This document shows, one piece after another, positions 25,601 through 32,000 of a stretch of 64,000 nt of DNA. Made by a program: the position numbers and the translations under genes. How positions within the stretch are numbered: the stretch's first letter is position 1; each line of letters begins with the position of its first letter. The DNA comes from Taudactylus pleione (taxonomy: Eukaryota > Chordata > Amphibia > Anura > Myobatrachidae): assembly GCA_031769625.1 (NCBI GenBank), contig JAUIMM010000582.1, positions 2,680,501-2,744,500 of the forward strand, written 5' to 3'. Below the pieces are notes generated by a model that saw only the letters and a list, made by a program, of their open reading frames with translations, did no database searches and was not told where the DNA came from.

Positions 25601-26111
25601 ATACACGAGAGATAATCTATGTATAACCTCCTGTGATAGCTGTATAAATAGTGAGCTCTGCTGTCAGTGTTCATTAGTCAGTGTATATTATAACAAACCA
25701 TATGGGTTTGTAACTTTCTATAGAGGACCAGTGGGAGGTGCCCATAGCAACCAATCAGAAACTGGCTGTCATTTCATAGACTGTACTGGCTAAATGATAG
25801 GTAAAATGTGATTGCTTGCTATGGGAAAGACCCGCACTGGTCCGCATTAGAAGGTTTGCATGGCAGGCATCCAGGAATAATATGACCTCACTCATTATAT
25901 GATCTTCTCACCCCAGGTTATTGCAGCAGAGGGTGAAATGAACGCTTCCCGCGCGCTGAAAGAAGCTTCAATCGTGATCTCTGAGTCTCCTGCCGCCCTG
26001 CAACTGCGTTACCTCCAGACGCTGACCACCATCGCTGCGGAGAAGAATTCCACCATAGTCTTCCCTCTGCCCATTGACATGCTGCAAGGAATGGTGGGAG
26101 GCAGGAAGTGA
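1586..26111 (+). CDS. STOM: Stomatin gene, spliced partial CDS (exons 2-7)
   Basis: The spliced CDS joins 1586-1689, 4962-5034, 8100-8182, 12341-12544, 14598-14732 and 25917-26111. All introns are GT-AG and every junction keeps frame, giving about 263 residues from the membrane hairpin to the stop. Stomatin is a monotopic, cholesterol-binding integral membrane protein of the SPFH family. It forms oligomers on the cytoplasmic face of plasma membrane and endosomes and modulates ion channels and GLUT1. Visible features are the hydrophobic hairpin with its central Pro (ITFPIS), Cys residues flanking it, the SPFH core (exons 3-6), an Ala/Glu-rich helix ([15 protein letters not shown]) and the C-terminal segment STIVFPLPI. 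From memory of the human protein, exon boundaries match and identity is very high. The first coding exon was not found in the window. The stomatin-like paralogues STOML1, STOML2 and STOML3 fit less well, and the neighbouring GSN supports STOM. Confidence 0.96.
1771..3287. repeat. 31-bp minisatellite, block 1 (STOM intron 2)
   Basis: About 48 units of GTACATGTACACAGAGACAG plus GTGTATTACAG. Shortened 24- and 17-18-bp units appear toward the 3' end, and variants alter GTGTATT to GTGCATT or GTGCGTT. Because 31 is not a multiple of three, all three forward frames stay open for hundreds of codons. Confidence 0.95.
3390..4712. repeat. 31-bp minisatellite, block 2
   Basis: Same unit as block 1. It belongs to a segmental duplication of about 1.42 kb (1961-3384 against 3385-4808), whose unique tail (CTCGTGTAAACATTAGTGC through GATATGTCCACATAGATA) is repeated exactly 1424 bp later. 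Confidence 0.95.
4962..5034 (+). CDS. STOM: STOM exon 3: start of SPFH domain
   Basis: 73-nt exon with acceptor CTTCCAG and donor CCAG|GTCAGT. It encodes [20 protein letters not shown] plus AKGP and ends one base into a Gly codon. The pattern [12 protein letters not shown] is the signature opening of the stomatin/SPFH domain. It follows directly on the WMCIK of exon 2. Confidence 0.96.
5171..5727. repeat. About 74-bp GC-rich minisatellite (STOM intron 3)
   Basis: Seven or so units containing GGAGGGCCTGCGGCCAGGCC, ATTGTCTCCCATAGTTCTGC and CCCTGACGGTAGCATTA plus a poly-C run whose length varies between units. Confidence 0.9.
5810..5951. mobile_element. CCAAT-type palindromic MITE
   Basis: Left arm GGGTCTATGTACTAAGCC then CCAACCAATCAGATCCTGTC. 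Right arm GGAGCTGATTGGTTGG then GGCTTAGTACATAGACCC. About 140 bp, no coding capacity. Confidence 0.65.
6365..7880. repeat. 35-bp minisatellite (STOM intron 3)
   Basis: About 43 units of GTTGTGTCGGTCTTTGTATG plus TTGCTGCTTTGTGTA. The 3' third shifts to TCTTCGTATGACGC variants. It ends about 220 bp before the splice acceptor of exon 4. Confidence 0.95.
8100..8182 (+). CDS. STOM: STOM exon 4: SPFH domain
   Basis: 83-nt exon with acceptor TTCGCAG and donor GAG|GTAATA. It encodes (G)[18 protein letters not shown] followed by [15 protein letters not shown] contains the second palmitoylated Cys known in human stomatin (Cys87). Only 24 nt separate the end of this exon from a 3-kb 26-bp minisatellite. 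Confidence 0.96.
8206..11178. repeat. 26-bp minisatellite, about 114 units (STOM intron 4)
   Basis: Unit GCTACATGCGGCGTGTGCGA plus TGGCTA, with variants GCCATGG/GCGATGG and GGATAGC/GGCTAGC/GACTAGC. Three CpG per unit remain largely intact. A homogenised run of identical units lies at about 8990-9360. A marker variant (CATTGAGCGTG) recurs 780 bp apart (8876 and 9656), which is exactly 30 units and indicates higher-order duplication. The array starts 24 nt after the exon 4 donor. Confidence 0.97.
11185..11566. mobile_element. GC-rich GGCCTGATTCAG element, truncated at left
   Basis: Member of a dispersed family (see 22226, 24228, 29988, 41035, 53411, 57208). The left side begins inside the terminal hairpin (CTCTGAATCAGGGC). 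The body has GCGAGCGGCC, CACCCACAGC, TGATGTCAGT and GACAGC motifs, and the right end is GAGCGGGTCTGAATCAGGCC. No transposase. Confidence 0.6.
11567..12340. other. Rest of STOM intron 4
   Basis: Unremarkable intron sequence. I see no repeat structure or exon here apart from the pyrimidine tract CTTCTCTCTGTCTCTCCTC before exon 5. Confidence 0.5.
12341..12544 (+). CDS. STOM: STOM exon 5: SPFH core
   Basis: 204-nt exon (68 codons, phase 0 on both sides) with acceptor CTCCTCAG and donor CAG|GTAAGT. It encodes [20 protein letters not shown] through [10 protein letters not shown]. By recall of the human sequence only about three positions differ, so this is among the most conserved parts of the gene. 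Confidence 0.97.
13136..13393. mobile_element. Palindromic MITE, GGCGGGATGTACTAAG type
   Basis: Left end GGCGGGATGTACTAAGTATC. The right end CCCCCTTTAGTACATCC is its imperfect inverse. Interior holds GATATGC/GCATATC-like motifs and CCGATTGG. It lies in STOM intron 5. Confidence 0.5.
13905..14345. repeat. 33-bp minisatellite (STOM intron 5)
   Basis: About 13 units of GTAAGAGGTAGGGGGTGTAA plus ATCAGAGGTGTCA. The unit is a multiple of three, so one frame stays open with an 11-residue period ([11 protein letters not shown]). That is a repeat effect, not a gene. It ends about 250 bp before exon 6. Confidence 0.95.
14598..14732 (+). CDS. STOM: STOM exon 6: SPFH end and helical region
   Basis: 135-nt exon (45 codons) with acceptor CCGTGTAG and donor AAG|GTAAGA. 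It encodes [20 protein letters not shown], then [20 protein letters not shown] and EARAK. The motif [15 protein letters not shown] is diagnostic of stomatin proteins, and the Ala/Glu-rich helix that follows leads into the oligomerisation region. Confidence 0.96.
14885..15875. repeat. 41-bp minisatellite (STOM intron 6)
   Basis: About 24 units of CTCTCCTTCCATGGGGCAAC plus AGCCCTCCTCCTACACCCACT. Strongly pyrimidine-biased on the + strand. It begins about 150 bp after the exon 6 donor. Confidence 0.95.
15880..17686. other. STOM intron 6, dispersed-repeat sequence
   Basis: No exon seen. The stretch 15890-16560 has transposon-like fragments (for example CGCAGCGGTGG, GAGACACGCCC). At 17250-17640 is a dispersed-repeat-like block (TTTATATGGTGCCACAAG, GAGAGCTTACATTCTAAAGG) of a kind I believe is common in amphibian genomes. 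Class not assigned. Confidence 0.4.
17687..19352. mobile_element. CTAG-ended element carrying a CAGTAG array
   Basis: Ends CTAGGGATGTGCGCCGG (left) and the complement of CCGAACCGCTCATCTCTAG (right) form terminal inverted repeats. TTTTAA flanks both sides (17681-17686 and 19353-19358), a plausible target duplication. Interior: GGATTTGGATTTGG runs, the CAGTAG minisatellite, then GC-rich palindromic sequence near 18955-19200. No transposase. Confidence 0.6.
18245..18900. repeat. CCCCCCAGTAGTATG minisatellite
   Basis: Irregular units of roughly 13-30 bp built from CCCCCCAGTAGTATGCCCC and CCCATTAGCAGGCC variants. It lies within the CTAG-ended element. Confidence 0.85.
19535..21236. repeat. 40-bp minisatellite (STOM intron 6)
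   Basis: About 43 units of GGCTGTTTATCTCTCTGTGT plus CTGGTTTCTGTACAGTACCA, with 36- and 44-bp length variants. All three forward frames are open for 580-615 codons with peptides such as [11 protein letters not shown]. No splice context or Met-led homology supports a gene. Confidence 0.95.
21237..22062. other. STOM intron 6, unremarkable
   Basis: No gene or family repeat recognised. A poly-G run of about 18 lies near 21700. Confidence 0.5.
22063..22699. mobile_element. CCAAT-type MITE interrupted by a GC-rich element
   Basis: Left end GGGGTCTATTTACTAAGCAG with CCAGCCAATCAGCTCCCAAC. The right end is TTATCACTGCTTAGTAAATA then GACCCC. A GGCCTGATTCAG element (22226-22665) is inserted near the right arm. 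The uninterrupted relative is at 55398-55577. Confidence 0.7.
22226..22665. mobile_element. GC-rich GGCCTGATTCAG element (nested)
   Basis: Left end GGGCCTGATTCAGACCCGCT. The right end GTCCGGCTCTGAATCAGGG is its inverse. Interior has GCGCATGCGCGAGACC, CGACAGC-type hairpin, TGATGTCA and GAGACCCTACCACAAGGG. Non-coding. Confidence 0.65.
22700..23877. other. STOM intron 6, unremarkable
   Basis: No gene found. A two-copy 24-bp repeat (TTAGTCCGCATAGCACATAT) lies at about 23145-23190. T-rich low complexity at 23680-23740. Confidence 0.5.
23878..24008. mobile_element. CCAAT-type short MITE
   Basis: Left AAGTGGAGAAGTTGCCCATA then GCAACCAGTCAG. Right GATTGGTTACTTTGGGCAAC then TTCCCCACTTTAGGA. Inverted arms around a short spacer. 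Confidence 0.55.
24036..24756. mobile_element. hAT MITE with 8-bp target duplication, interrupted
   Basis: Ends CACAGGTTCTCAAACT and AGTTTGAGAACCACTG are inverted copies of the vertebrate hAT end CAGTGGTTCTCAAAC. Exact 8-bp duplications CTCTAACC flank it at 24028-24035 and 24757-24764, with TA in the middle as in Buster-type hATs. A GC-rich element fills 24228-24736. No transposase. Confidence 0.8.
24228..24736. mobile_element. GC-rich element nested in hAT MITE
   Basis: Ends GGACCTCATTCAGAGCCGC and the complement of GAGCGGGTCTGAATGAGGTCC, bordered by CTA and TTA. That is compatible with a 3-bp TWA target, which would suggest PIF/Harbinger, but other copies do not confirm it. Confidence 0.65.
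24974..25239. repeat. Large inverted repeat (fold-back) in STOM intron 6
   Basis: Arms 24974-25101 and 25134-25239 with a spacer of about 32 bp. Matching pieces: CATGACCCTCTCCAGGAGGG with its inverse, CTCTGGTCCTGGACTTCCC, and AGGGGAGTCACACCAACTG. The left arm has an extra 20-30 bp (AATTTATGATTGGTGAAGGC). Confidence 0.8.
25722..25852. mobile_element. CCAAT-type short MITE
   Basis: Left GACCAGTGGGAGGTGCCCAT then AGCAACCAATCAG. Right GATTGCTTGCTATGGGAAAG then ACCCGCACTGGTC. It ends about 65 bp before the acceptor of STOM exon 7. Confidence 0.55.
25917..26111 (+). CDS. STOM: STOM exon 7: C-terminus and stop
   Basis: Final coding exon after acceptor CACCCCAG: 64 codons plus TGA. It opens [20 protein letters not shown], continues through [13 protein letters not shown], and closes with [14 protein letters not shown] then [15 protein letters not shown] is the segment known to be needed for stomatin oligomerisation and raft association. 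The last residues diverge from human (recalled as GIIGAKHSHLG) and the tail is about four residues shorter. Confidence 0.96.
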   Translation, partial: VIAAEGEMNASRALKEASIVISESPAALQLRYLQTLTTIAAEKNSTIVFPLPIDMLQGMVGGRK

Positions 26112-26859
26112 TCTGTCCGGCCCGGTCACAGGGCTCCTGGATGAGGGTTTGCCTGTCTAATTATCCGGGATCATGTAACCCAGAGAGCCATAGAATTGCC
26201 ATTTTCTCTTATTTTAGGTCAGATCATATCATTTTATAAATAATATTGTATGGCGCATCCATATCACGGGCCGCTGGCAGCTGGACAACAAGCCTCGCAA
26301 TGCGCAGCTGGAGAGCGGAAGATGGTCATTTTACAACAATTGTCAAAAATTAGAAATTCGCTAGCTCATGTATGGCGCCACGATGATCAGATTGCACCAG
26401 AACCACATTGCCCAACCAGATTGGCAGAACTGGCACCAAAATGGTGCAAATGGCTGTGATGCGCACACGCTCAGCCACCAGAGCAAAATGCCCAATTTCA
26501 GTCCTCTTGCGGCCCATATACACCCCAGCAAAATCCAGAGTATATGGCCCAGTGTCATCTGGATTTTTAGGCCGCACCATCGCAGTTGCACGCTGCAGAT
26601 TTGCGTCTAACGATCACAGACCGTATCACTGGGTCATCAGAGAGAGGAGAACATATAGTGCAGCAGATGTGCCCTTCAAATCATGTGACAGAGCCATAGG
26701 GTCCCCTTGTTTAAAGCAGAGTGCAAATGATACGATCGGTCTGATACGGATCGGCGCAATGCATCGTATAGTGGGCCTGGTTCCAAGAATTACGCTAATG
26801 TAACTGCATTCGCACATGTACCACAGCTGCTAAAATATGCTAATTCCTTCTAAAGCAGC

Positions 26860-27210
26860 GCCAAGCCCACTGCCACCTTCTCATATCAGTCTAATGACCT
26901 ACAACAACATAAACATCGGTAACATTGACTCACAGCAGGAAGTTCCGAAGCATATGCGGCAAGGTGCAAACACTGCGTCTCTCCTGACAGAGCTCTCGTG
27001 CTGTGAAGGCGATCACAGTGGCCAATTTATGCACGCCCATGAAACAGCGTTAAATGGTCCCGACACACCTGCTTTTGACCAACTACCCCCAAATGCCGAC
27101 TACCGGTCACTCGCTTTGCGAGTGGTTCCTCTGTACAAGCGTAAATCGCTGCGCGTGCTCAGTGTGGCTTTTGATCGCTCTATCTGCGATCCATCCTTCA
27201 TGTAATCGTC
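26860..27210. repeat. Dispersed repeat inside STOM 3' UTR
   Basis: Homologous to 29230-29560 in the same orientation: shared CCCACTGCC, CCTTCTCAT, CATAAACATC/CGTAAACATC, AAACACTGCG, AGAGCTCTCGTGCTGTG/GAGCTCTCATACTGTG, ATTTATGCACGCCCA and AACAGCGTT. Class unknown. Confidence 0.6.
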
Positions 27211-27342
27211 CTATCGACTGTTGTTATATACAGCATGTATAAAAAAAAAAAACCGGTTTTATGTACACGTGCAAAAAAAAAAACCCGAAATGTTTTCAGC
27301 CTTTTTATAATCTATATATATTTCTATTGTTGCTGGTTTTAT

Positions 27343-27348
27343 AATAAA
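27343..27348 (+). promoter_or_regulatory. Candidate STOM poly(A) signal (proximal)
   Basis: AATAAA followed by the T-rich stretch CCTCAGTCTTTTACC. It lies about 1.2 kb after the STOM stop codon. Confidence 0.45.
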
Positions 27349-27579
27349 CCTCAGTCTTTTACCTGTATCCCTTGTCAGACATATATTCTTACAGGAACAG
27401 AATAGATATATTTTGGCTAACCTTTTTTTACTAGGTGATTATAAAACCTAAAACCATTTACTTTTTCTCATGCTCCATTTTATAAAAAGCAGAAGTTTTT
27501 TTTAGTTCTAAATTGCACTGTAACTCCGACCGGTTCTAATTCAAATCAATGTGATTTTTTATATATATTAGTATTATCG

Positions 27580-27585
27580 AATAAA
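27580..27585 (+). promoter_or_regulatory. Candidate STOM poly(A) signal (distal)
   Basis: AATAAA followed within 15-35 nt by a GT/T-rich stretch (TGTTCTC, TCTGTCCTTTGTGAGG) that resembles a downstream cleavage element. This is the better of the two candidates. Confidence 0.5.
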
Positions 27586-27605
27586 ATGTTCTCACGTTTC
27601 CGTCT

Positions 27606-28255
27606 GTCCTTTGTGAGGTTTTATCCCAGAGTAGACTATAATGGACATTAATCACTGCTCCATTACCGGATGTTATATTATACAGGCGCCTGACTCATTA
27701 ACACTGTCTGAGACTGAGACGGGGACGGGGACGGGGGGGGGGGGGGACGACTGGCGCCCCCTTCCCCCCCCATATTTTCTGACTAATTACACTCCGTACT
27801 TCTATCGTCTACCCAGCCAGCCCCCATGTTTCATCAGCCAGCACCACCTTCTGTTTAATCATGCAGCCCCCTCCTGTCTCCCCAGCTCCGGCCCCCTTCT
27901 GTATCCCCGTTCCAGCCCCTGGCCTCCTGCAGCCCACAGGTACTTACCATCTCTTGTATCTTCTGGCTGCAGCTGGCTCTCGATGCTGCGCCCGTGATGT
28001 CACATGCGCCATTGGCAAGCACAAGCCCGACATCTATGCGTCATGGGCATACCCAGGACGCCAGTCCTGGCAGTGCAGTTTGATTCTCTCCCCCCCCTGG
28101 CTGCAGCACCCCTGGCGAGTACCATCCTGGGCAAGGGGTAGGTACACCAACACCCTAATAAATTTGAATTGATGGGACTATGGAAATACCTTCATGTGCC
28201 TCATCTTGTTGTCTAGTCACTCCTCCCACCCCCCCCCCACATGGTACCATCCTGC
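27606..28255. other. Intergenic spacer between STOM and GSN
   Basis: No gene. A GGGGACGGGGACGGGG poly-G tract lies at about 27720-27750, followed by C-rich sequence (CCAGCCCCCATG, CCAGCTCCGGCCCC). Confidence 0.5.
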
Positions 28256-28583
28256 CAGGGGCGTCTTGAGAGGAGGGGGCCCGTGTGCTTTCTCCGTGCA
28301 GGGCCCCCTCCTCTCTCCCCTGCAGCCGACTGACCGGCCACCGCAGAAGCAGTAAACTCTGGGCACTAGAGTGTGCCCGGAGTCTACTGCGAATGCGTAG
28401 GACACCGGAAAAATGGCCGTGGCAGCCATTTTCCGGTGTTCTGTGCAGCGCCGACACCCAACGCAGGACCACAGGCAGGTGAGTTTTAAATTATACGGGT
28501 GCAGGGTGTGCGGTGCAGGGCGCCCCTGGACCCGGGGGCCCGTATGCCCCTCACACCGTGCCCTCATTATAAATACACCCCTG
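28256..28583. mobile_element. hAT-type MITE, 328 bp
   Basis: Ends CAGGGGCGT and ACACCCCTG. Flanking 8-bp duplications CATCCTGC (28248-28255) and CACCCTGC (28584-28591) match at 7 of 8. Interior holds the palindromes ACACCGGAAAAATGGC/GCCATTTTCCGGTGT and GCCGTGGCAGCC. Confidence 0.7.
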
Positions 28584-28689
28584 CACCCTGCTGCTAATGG
28601 CTACACTGACAGTTGGGGGTACAGGGGCGCAGTGCTGGGTCTGTACATATATTGATGTGAGCCAAACACAAATTCTAATTCCATCCAGA

Positions 28690-28878
28690 GCGGCTCCAAT
28701 TCTCTTCAAGCTTTATTACTTTTAAAATATCCAAAAGTAGACTGGAAGGTATAACAAACATTTGGTTATTGCACAGCTAGTGGGGGGGTGGGGGGACTAT
28801 GAAAAGTCTCAGGTGGGTTAGAGCGATTCTCATAGGCAGTGAAGGCACCAGGGGTCCTCTGAGGGCTCAGCTCAGACA
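28690..28878 (-). other. GSN: GSN 3' UTR (inferred)
   Basis: Short non-coding stretch between the TAA and the AATAAA at 28717-28712 on the - strand. The cleavage site is expected 10-25 nt past the signal, so the end is approximate. Confidence 0.55.
28712..28717 (-). promoter_or_regulatory. GSN poly(A) signal
   Basis: AATAAA on the - strand, about 165 nt after the GSN stop codon. It is the first canonical signal downstream. Confidence 0.6.
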
Positions 28879-29048
28879 TTACACATTCAGCTCCGCCAAC
28901 GCTTTCTCCAGAGGGTCCACGTCCCAGAAATCATTTTCCCATCCAAGGAACCAGCCAGTGAATGTGGGGGGCTCAAACCCTTGTTTGATAACCGCGATGG
29001 GGGTCCTCTTATCCCTGTTGGCAGGGTCGCTCTCAATGTACTTGGAAG
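28879..29048 (-). CDS. GSN: GSN last exon: G6 end and C-terminal latch
   Basis: 170-nt coding part of the last exon, acceptor CTTTCTAG, ending at TAA (28881-28879). It encodes [40 protein letters not shown] and [15 protein letters not shown]. The last helix ([10 protein letters not shown]) is the C-terminal latch that keeps gelsolin closed without calcium. Confidence 0.96.
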
Positions 29049-32000
29049 CTAGAAAGGTAATAAAAACAAGATGGGTGGAGATTATAATCTGCATTCTAGC
29101 GATTTATTCAGCAGCTGCAGGACATACAGTATAGGATGATATCATAGCGCACGCGTTCTACTTATTTCTGGTCAGAGTAAGTAACTGCGCTAATGCAAAT
29201 CGCAGCGGTGATCTCTCACGGACGACAATTATAAAAATAGGCCAAAGCCTCCCCGAGCATAGGGACGCCCACTGCCGCCTTCTCATCATTCCAACAGCGT
29301 AAACATCAGTAGCATAGACGCAGACCAGACAGCCGCGCAGCCGAGTGAAGTCTGACCCGTCTCAAACACTGCGAGCTCTCATACTGTGGAGGAAATCGCG
29401 ATGGCAGATTTATGCACGCCCACAAAACAGCGTTGAAACAGAAAAACGCAGGCATGTCTGACTAACCACCCCACCATTACCTCCCCCAAATGCTGTCACT
29501 CACTTTGTGAATGAATGCCATGTGAGCGTAATCGCAAACCAATCACTGTGCGTGCGCAGTACGCCTTTCGCACATGCAAAATAAAAAAAAAGCTCAATCT
29601 GCACAAGTGTTGGCATCGCGTAAATCTCTAAAAAGACAATTAAGGGCTGATTCAAAGTTATAGACAGCCCCATGTCTAACGCAGCTGTTATACACTACCC
29701 CTATAAGCCTTCAGCAAAAATGAAACATCATTTAAGTATTGCCACCCCCCCCTCCTAATGCCACACACCAAAACTAGCACACACACCTGCACGTTTGTTT
29801 TTTAGGTTTGCTTTATTCCTGATAACGTGTACAACGTACTATTTGCAGAGTACAATCAGAACCTCCGTATTTGATTATGGGGCGTTTTTCCAGTTGGTAA
29901 CACTTAAATCCAGCAGCTCTATTATGAAACTACTTTTTATTAGTGTAGCTGTTGTCATTTAGTTTATTGCAGAGGTTCTCAAACTCCGAGAGCTCTGTCA
30001 GAGCGTCCGGCTCTGAATCAGGGCCTTCCTTCTCATTTTTCAGAGCGGCTTCCTGGCCGCTCACATAGCACTGGGTGACCACCCACAGCTATAGCGAGCG
30101 GCCAGGAAGATGGTCAAGACCATCGCGCTTGCGACGAGACCCTTGTGGTAGGGTCTCGTTTCCGCAAGCCCCAGAGTGCTTTCGGCTCTGTTGTGATGTC
30201 AGTGGGGCCAGCCCCAGACGGTAGGCGTTCCCATGGGAACGCCTCCATCTGGGCAGCCACGCCCCCGGCCCACCCACCAAAGGGGGCATGCGGTCACTCA
30301 ACATCGACAGCTCGCCCCCTTTGGTACGAGACCTAGAGTGACGGAGTGCTCGTCGCTGTCCGTGTCTCGCGCATGCGCACAACGGAGCCGGCTCCGTCGT
30401 GCGCATGTGCACTGGGCCACCATCGACCCGCTCGCGAGCGGGTCCGAATCAGGCCCTCTTTCCTCAGGACCCCACTCAGGTCACCCAGCAGGAGCACAGG
30501 TGCACTCATTACTCACCGACACTTTTTAAAAGATCCACAGGGGGGATCCAATTATTTCACTTGTGATTCTGTGAGGAGACCTGGAAAAGGGATGTCATCA
30601 GGATGCCGGCATCCCAACATGGGACTAAAGATAGGCATCGGTATTTAGATGCCCATCATTAGCCCCACGCCCGGCATACTGAATGTAGGCAAGCTGGGTG
30701 TCGGAATCGGTTAGCCGCAGGTAAGAGGGATAGGTTTAGGCGCCCCCCCGGGAGGGTTAGGTTTTAGGGTGCGGGAGGGGGGGTTAGGCACCACCCCCAG
30801 AGTCTTAGGGTTAGGCATCCCCAAGGGAGGGCAGGGTTACCCATACTTACCAGCCGGCGTCAGGATATTATGCAGTCGGGTTTCCAGGGTCGGGATTTGA
30901 ACCGGCGGCCTTTAATGCAGTCGCTATTCCATACCCAACCCCCTGGAAAACATGCACCGTTTGGGTCCTGAGGACAGAGTTTGAGAACCTTTGGTTGATT
31001 GCGATAAATCATTGCATTTGTGTGGGGCACTTCCAGTACGGTGATCTTATTACCCTGTTCGGCTTAGCAAAGACCACACTTCTAGCGTTGTGCTCACCGG
31101 AACGTCCCGGACTGATCTCAGTGCAAGGTGTGTACGTTGGTGCAGGAACTAGACTCTTTCCCCACTAGGGGGCGATCAAAATCACTGAACATCCCTCTAC
31201 CTACAGTATACTGCAAATCATTTGTTTGTGCTAAAGAACTTTCAATTCTCCATTTGAAGCAGCTGTGATCAGCAAGTGAAGGCACATTGTTAGGCGTTGC
31301 ATAATGTCCTGTGGTACAAAACTGTCAGAATAACAGTGGGGGAGGAGTGTCAGGGCTCGAAGATAGAGGTTTTAAATTATAGAAAGTTATATAGTGGAAG
31401 GAGCAGGGTCCCCAGCAGCACAGAGTATGTCAGGAGATGAGTGATGTGTTAGTGAGGACAGGGCTGCATGTGACATAAGAGAAGGGAATGGGGGCAGTAG
31501 GACAGAGTAAGGATGAGAGTCACCCATCACACTGGGCCTGTAAGTGCCATAGCCGTCATTCTGTCCGAATTTACCTACACACTGGACAAACCGCAAATGA
31601 CCACCGCAACCCACTCACCAGACGATACGGCTTCTTTCTTCTCCTCCTCTTGCGCTTCATTACCGATCCAGACAAACACCTAGAGAAATAAGCGTTTTAG
31701 AAAGTTTTCCCCCACGCCATAAAATGACGCTACGTTATTAGTAGAGACAAGAACAGGGCTGGACGGTATAAGAGGATGAAAGGTAAAAGGTTATATTGAG
31801 GGACGTCTCTGGTTAGGAGCAGGTTACACAGTTTAACACAAGAATTTGCGCACGTTTACCAACTTTTAAACGCTCCCAGATTCAATCTCGCAGTACCTGA
31901 TCCCACATGTCCAGGAGCATAACATCATCGGTGGCCAGGTCGTCCTGCGTGATCTCTCCTGGTACCTCCTCAATCTGATAAGAAGAAAGATTTGTAACAG

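Larger units (their letters stand above)
26112..27605 (+). other. STOM: STOM 3' UTR (inferred)
   Basis: The stretch between the stop codon and the last plausible poly(A) signals has no coding potential. It holds repeat-like sequence: a segment at about 26860-27210 is homologous to 29230-29560. Poly(A) signals at 27343 and 27580 suggest a 1.2-1.5 kb UTR. The extent is inferred from signals only. Confidence 0.6.
29970..30993. mobile_element. hAT MITE containing two nested insertions
   Basis: Ends CAGAGGTTCTCAAACTC and AGTTTGAGAACCTTTG. Flanking 8-bp duplications GTTTATTG (29962-29969) and GTTGATTG (30994-31001) match at 7 of 8. The hAT body is split by a GC-rich element at about 29988-30459 and by a second element at 30589-30941. 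Confidence 0.75.

Noticed and set aside
30880..30912. tRNA or tRNA-derived SINE on the - strand (GGTTCAAATCCC B box)
   Set aside because: No matching A box or cloverleaf was found at the right distance. Kept only as a note on the 353-bp element.
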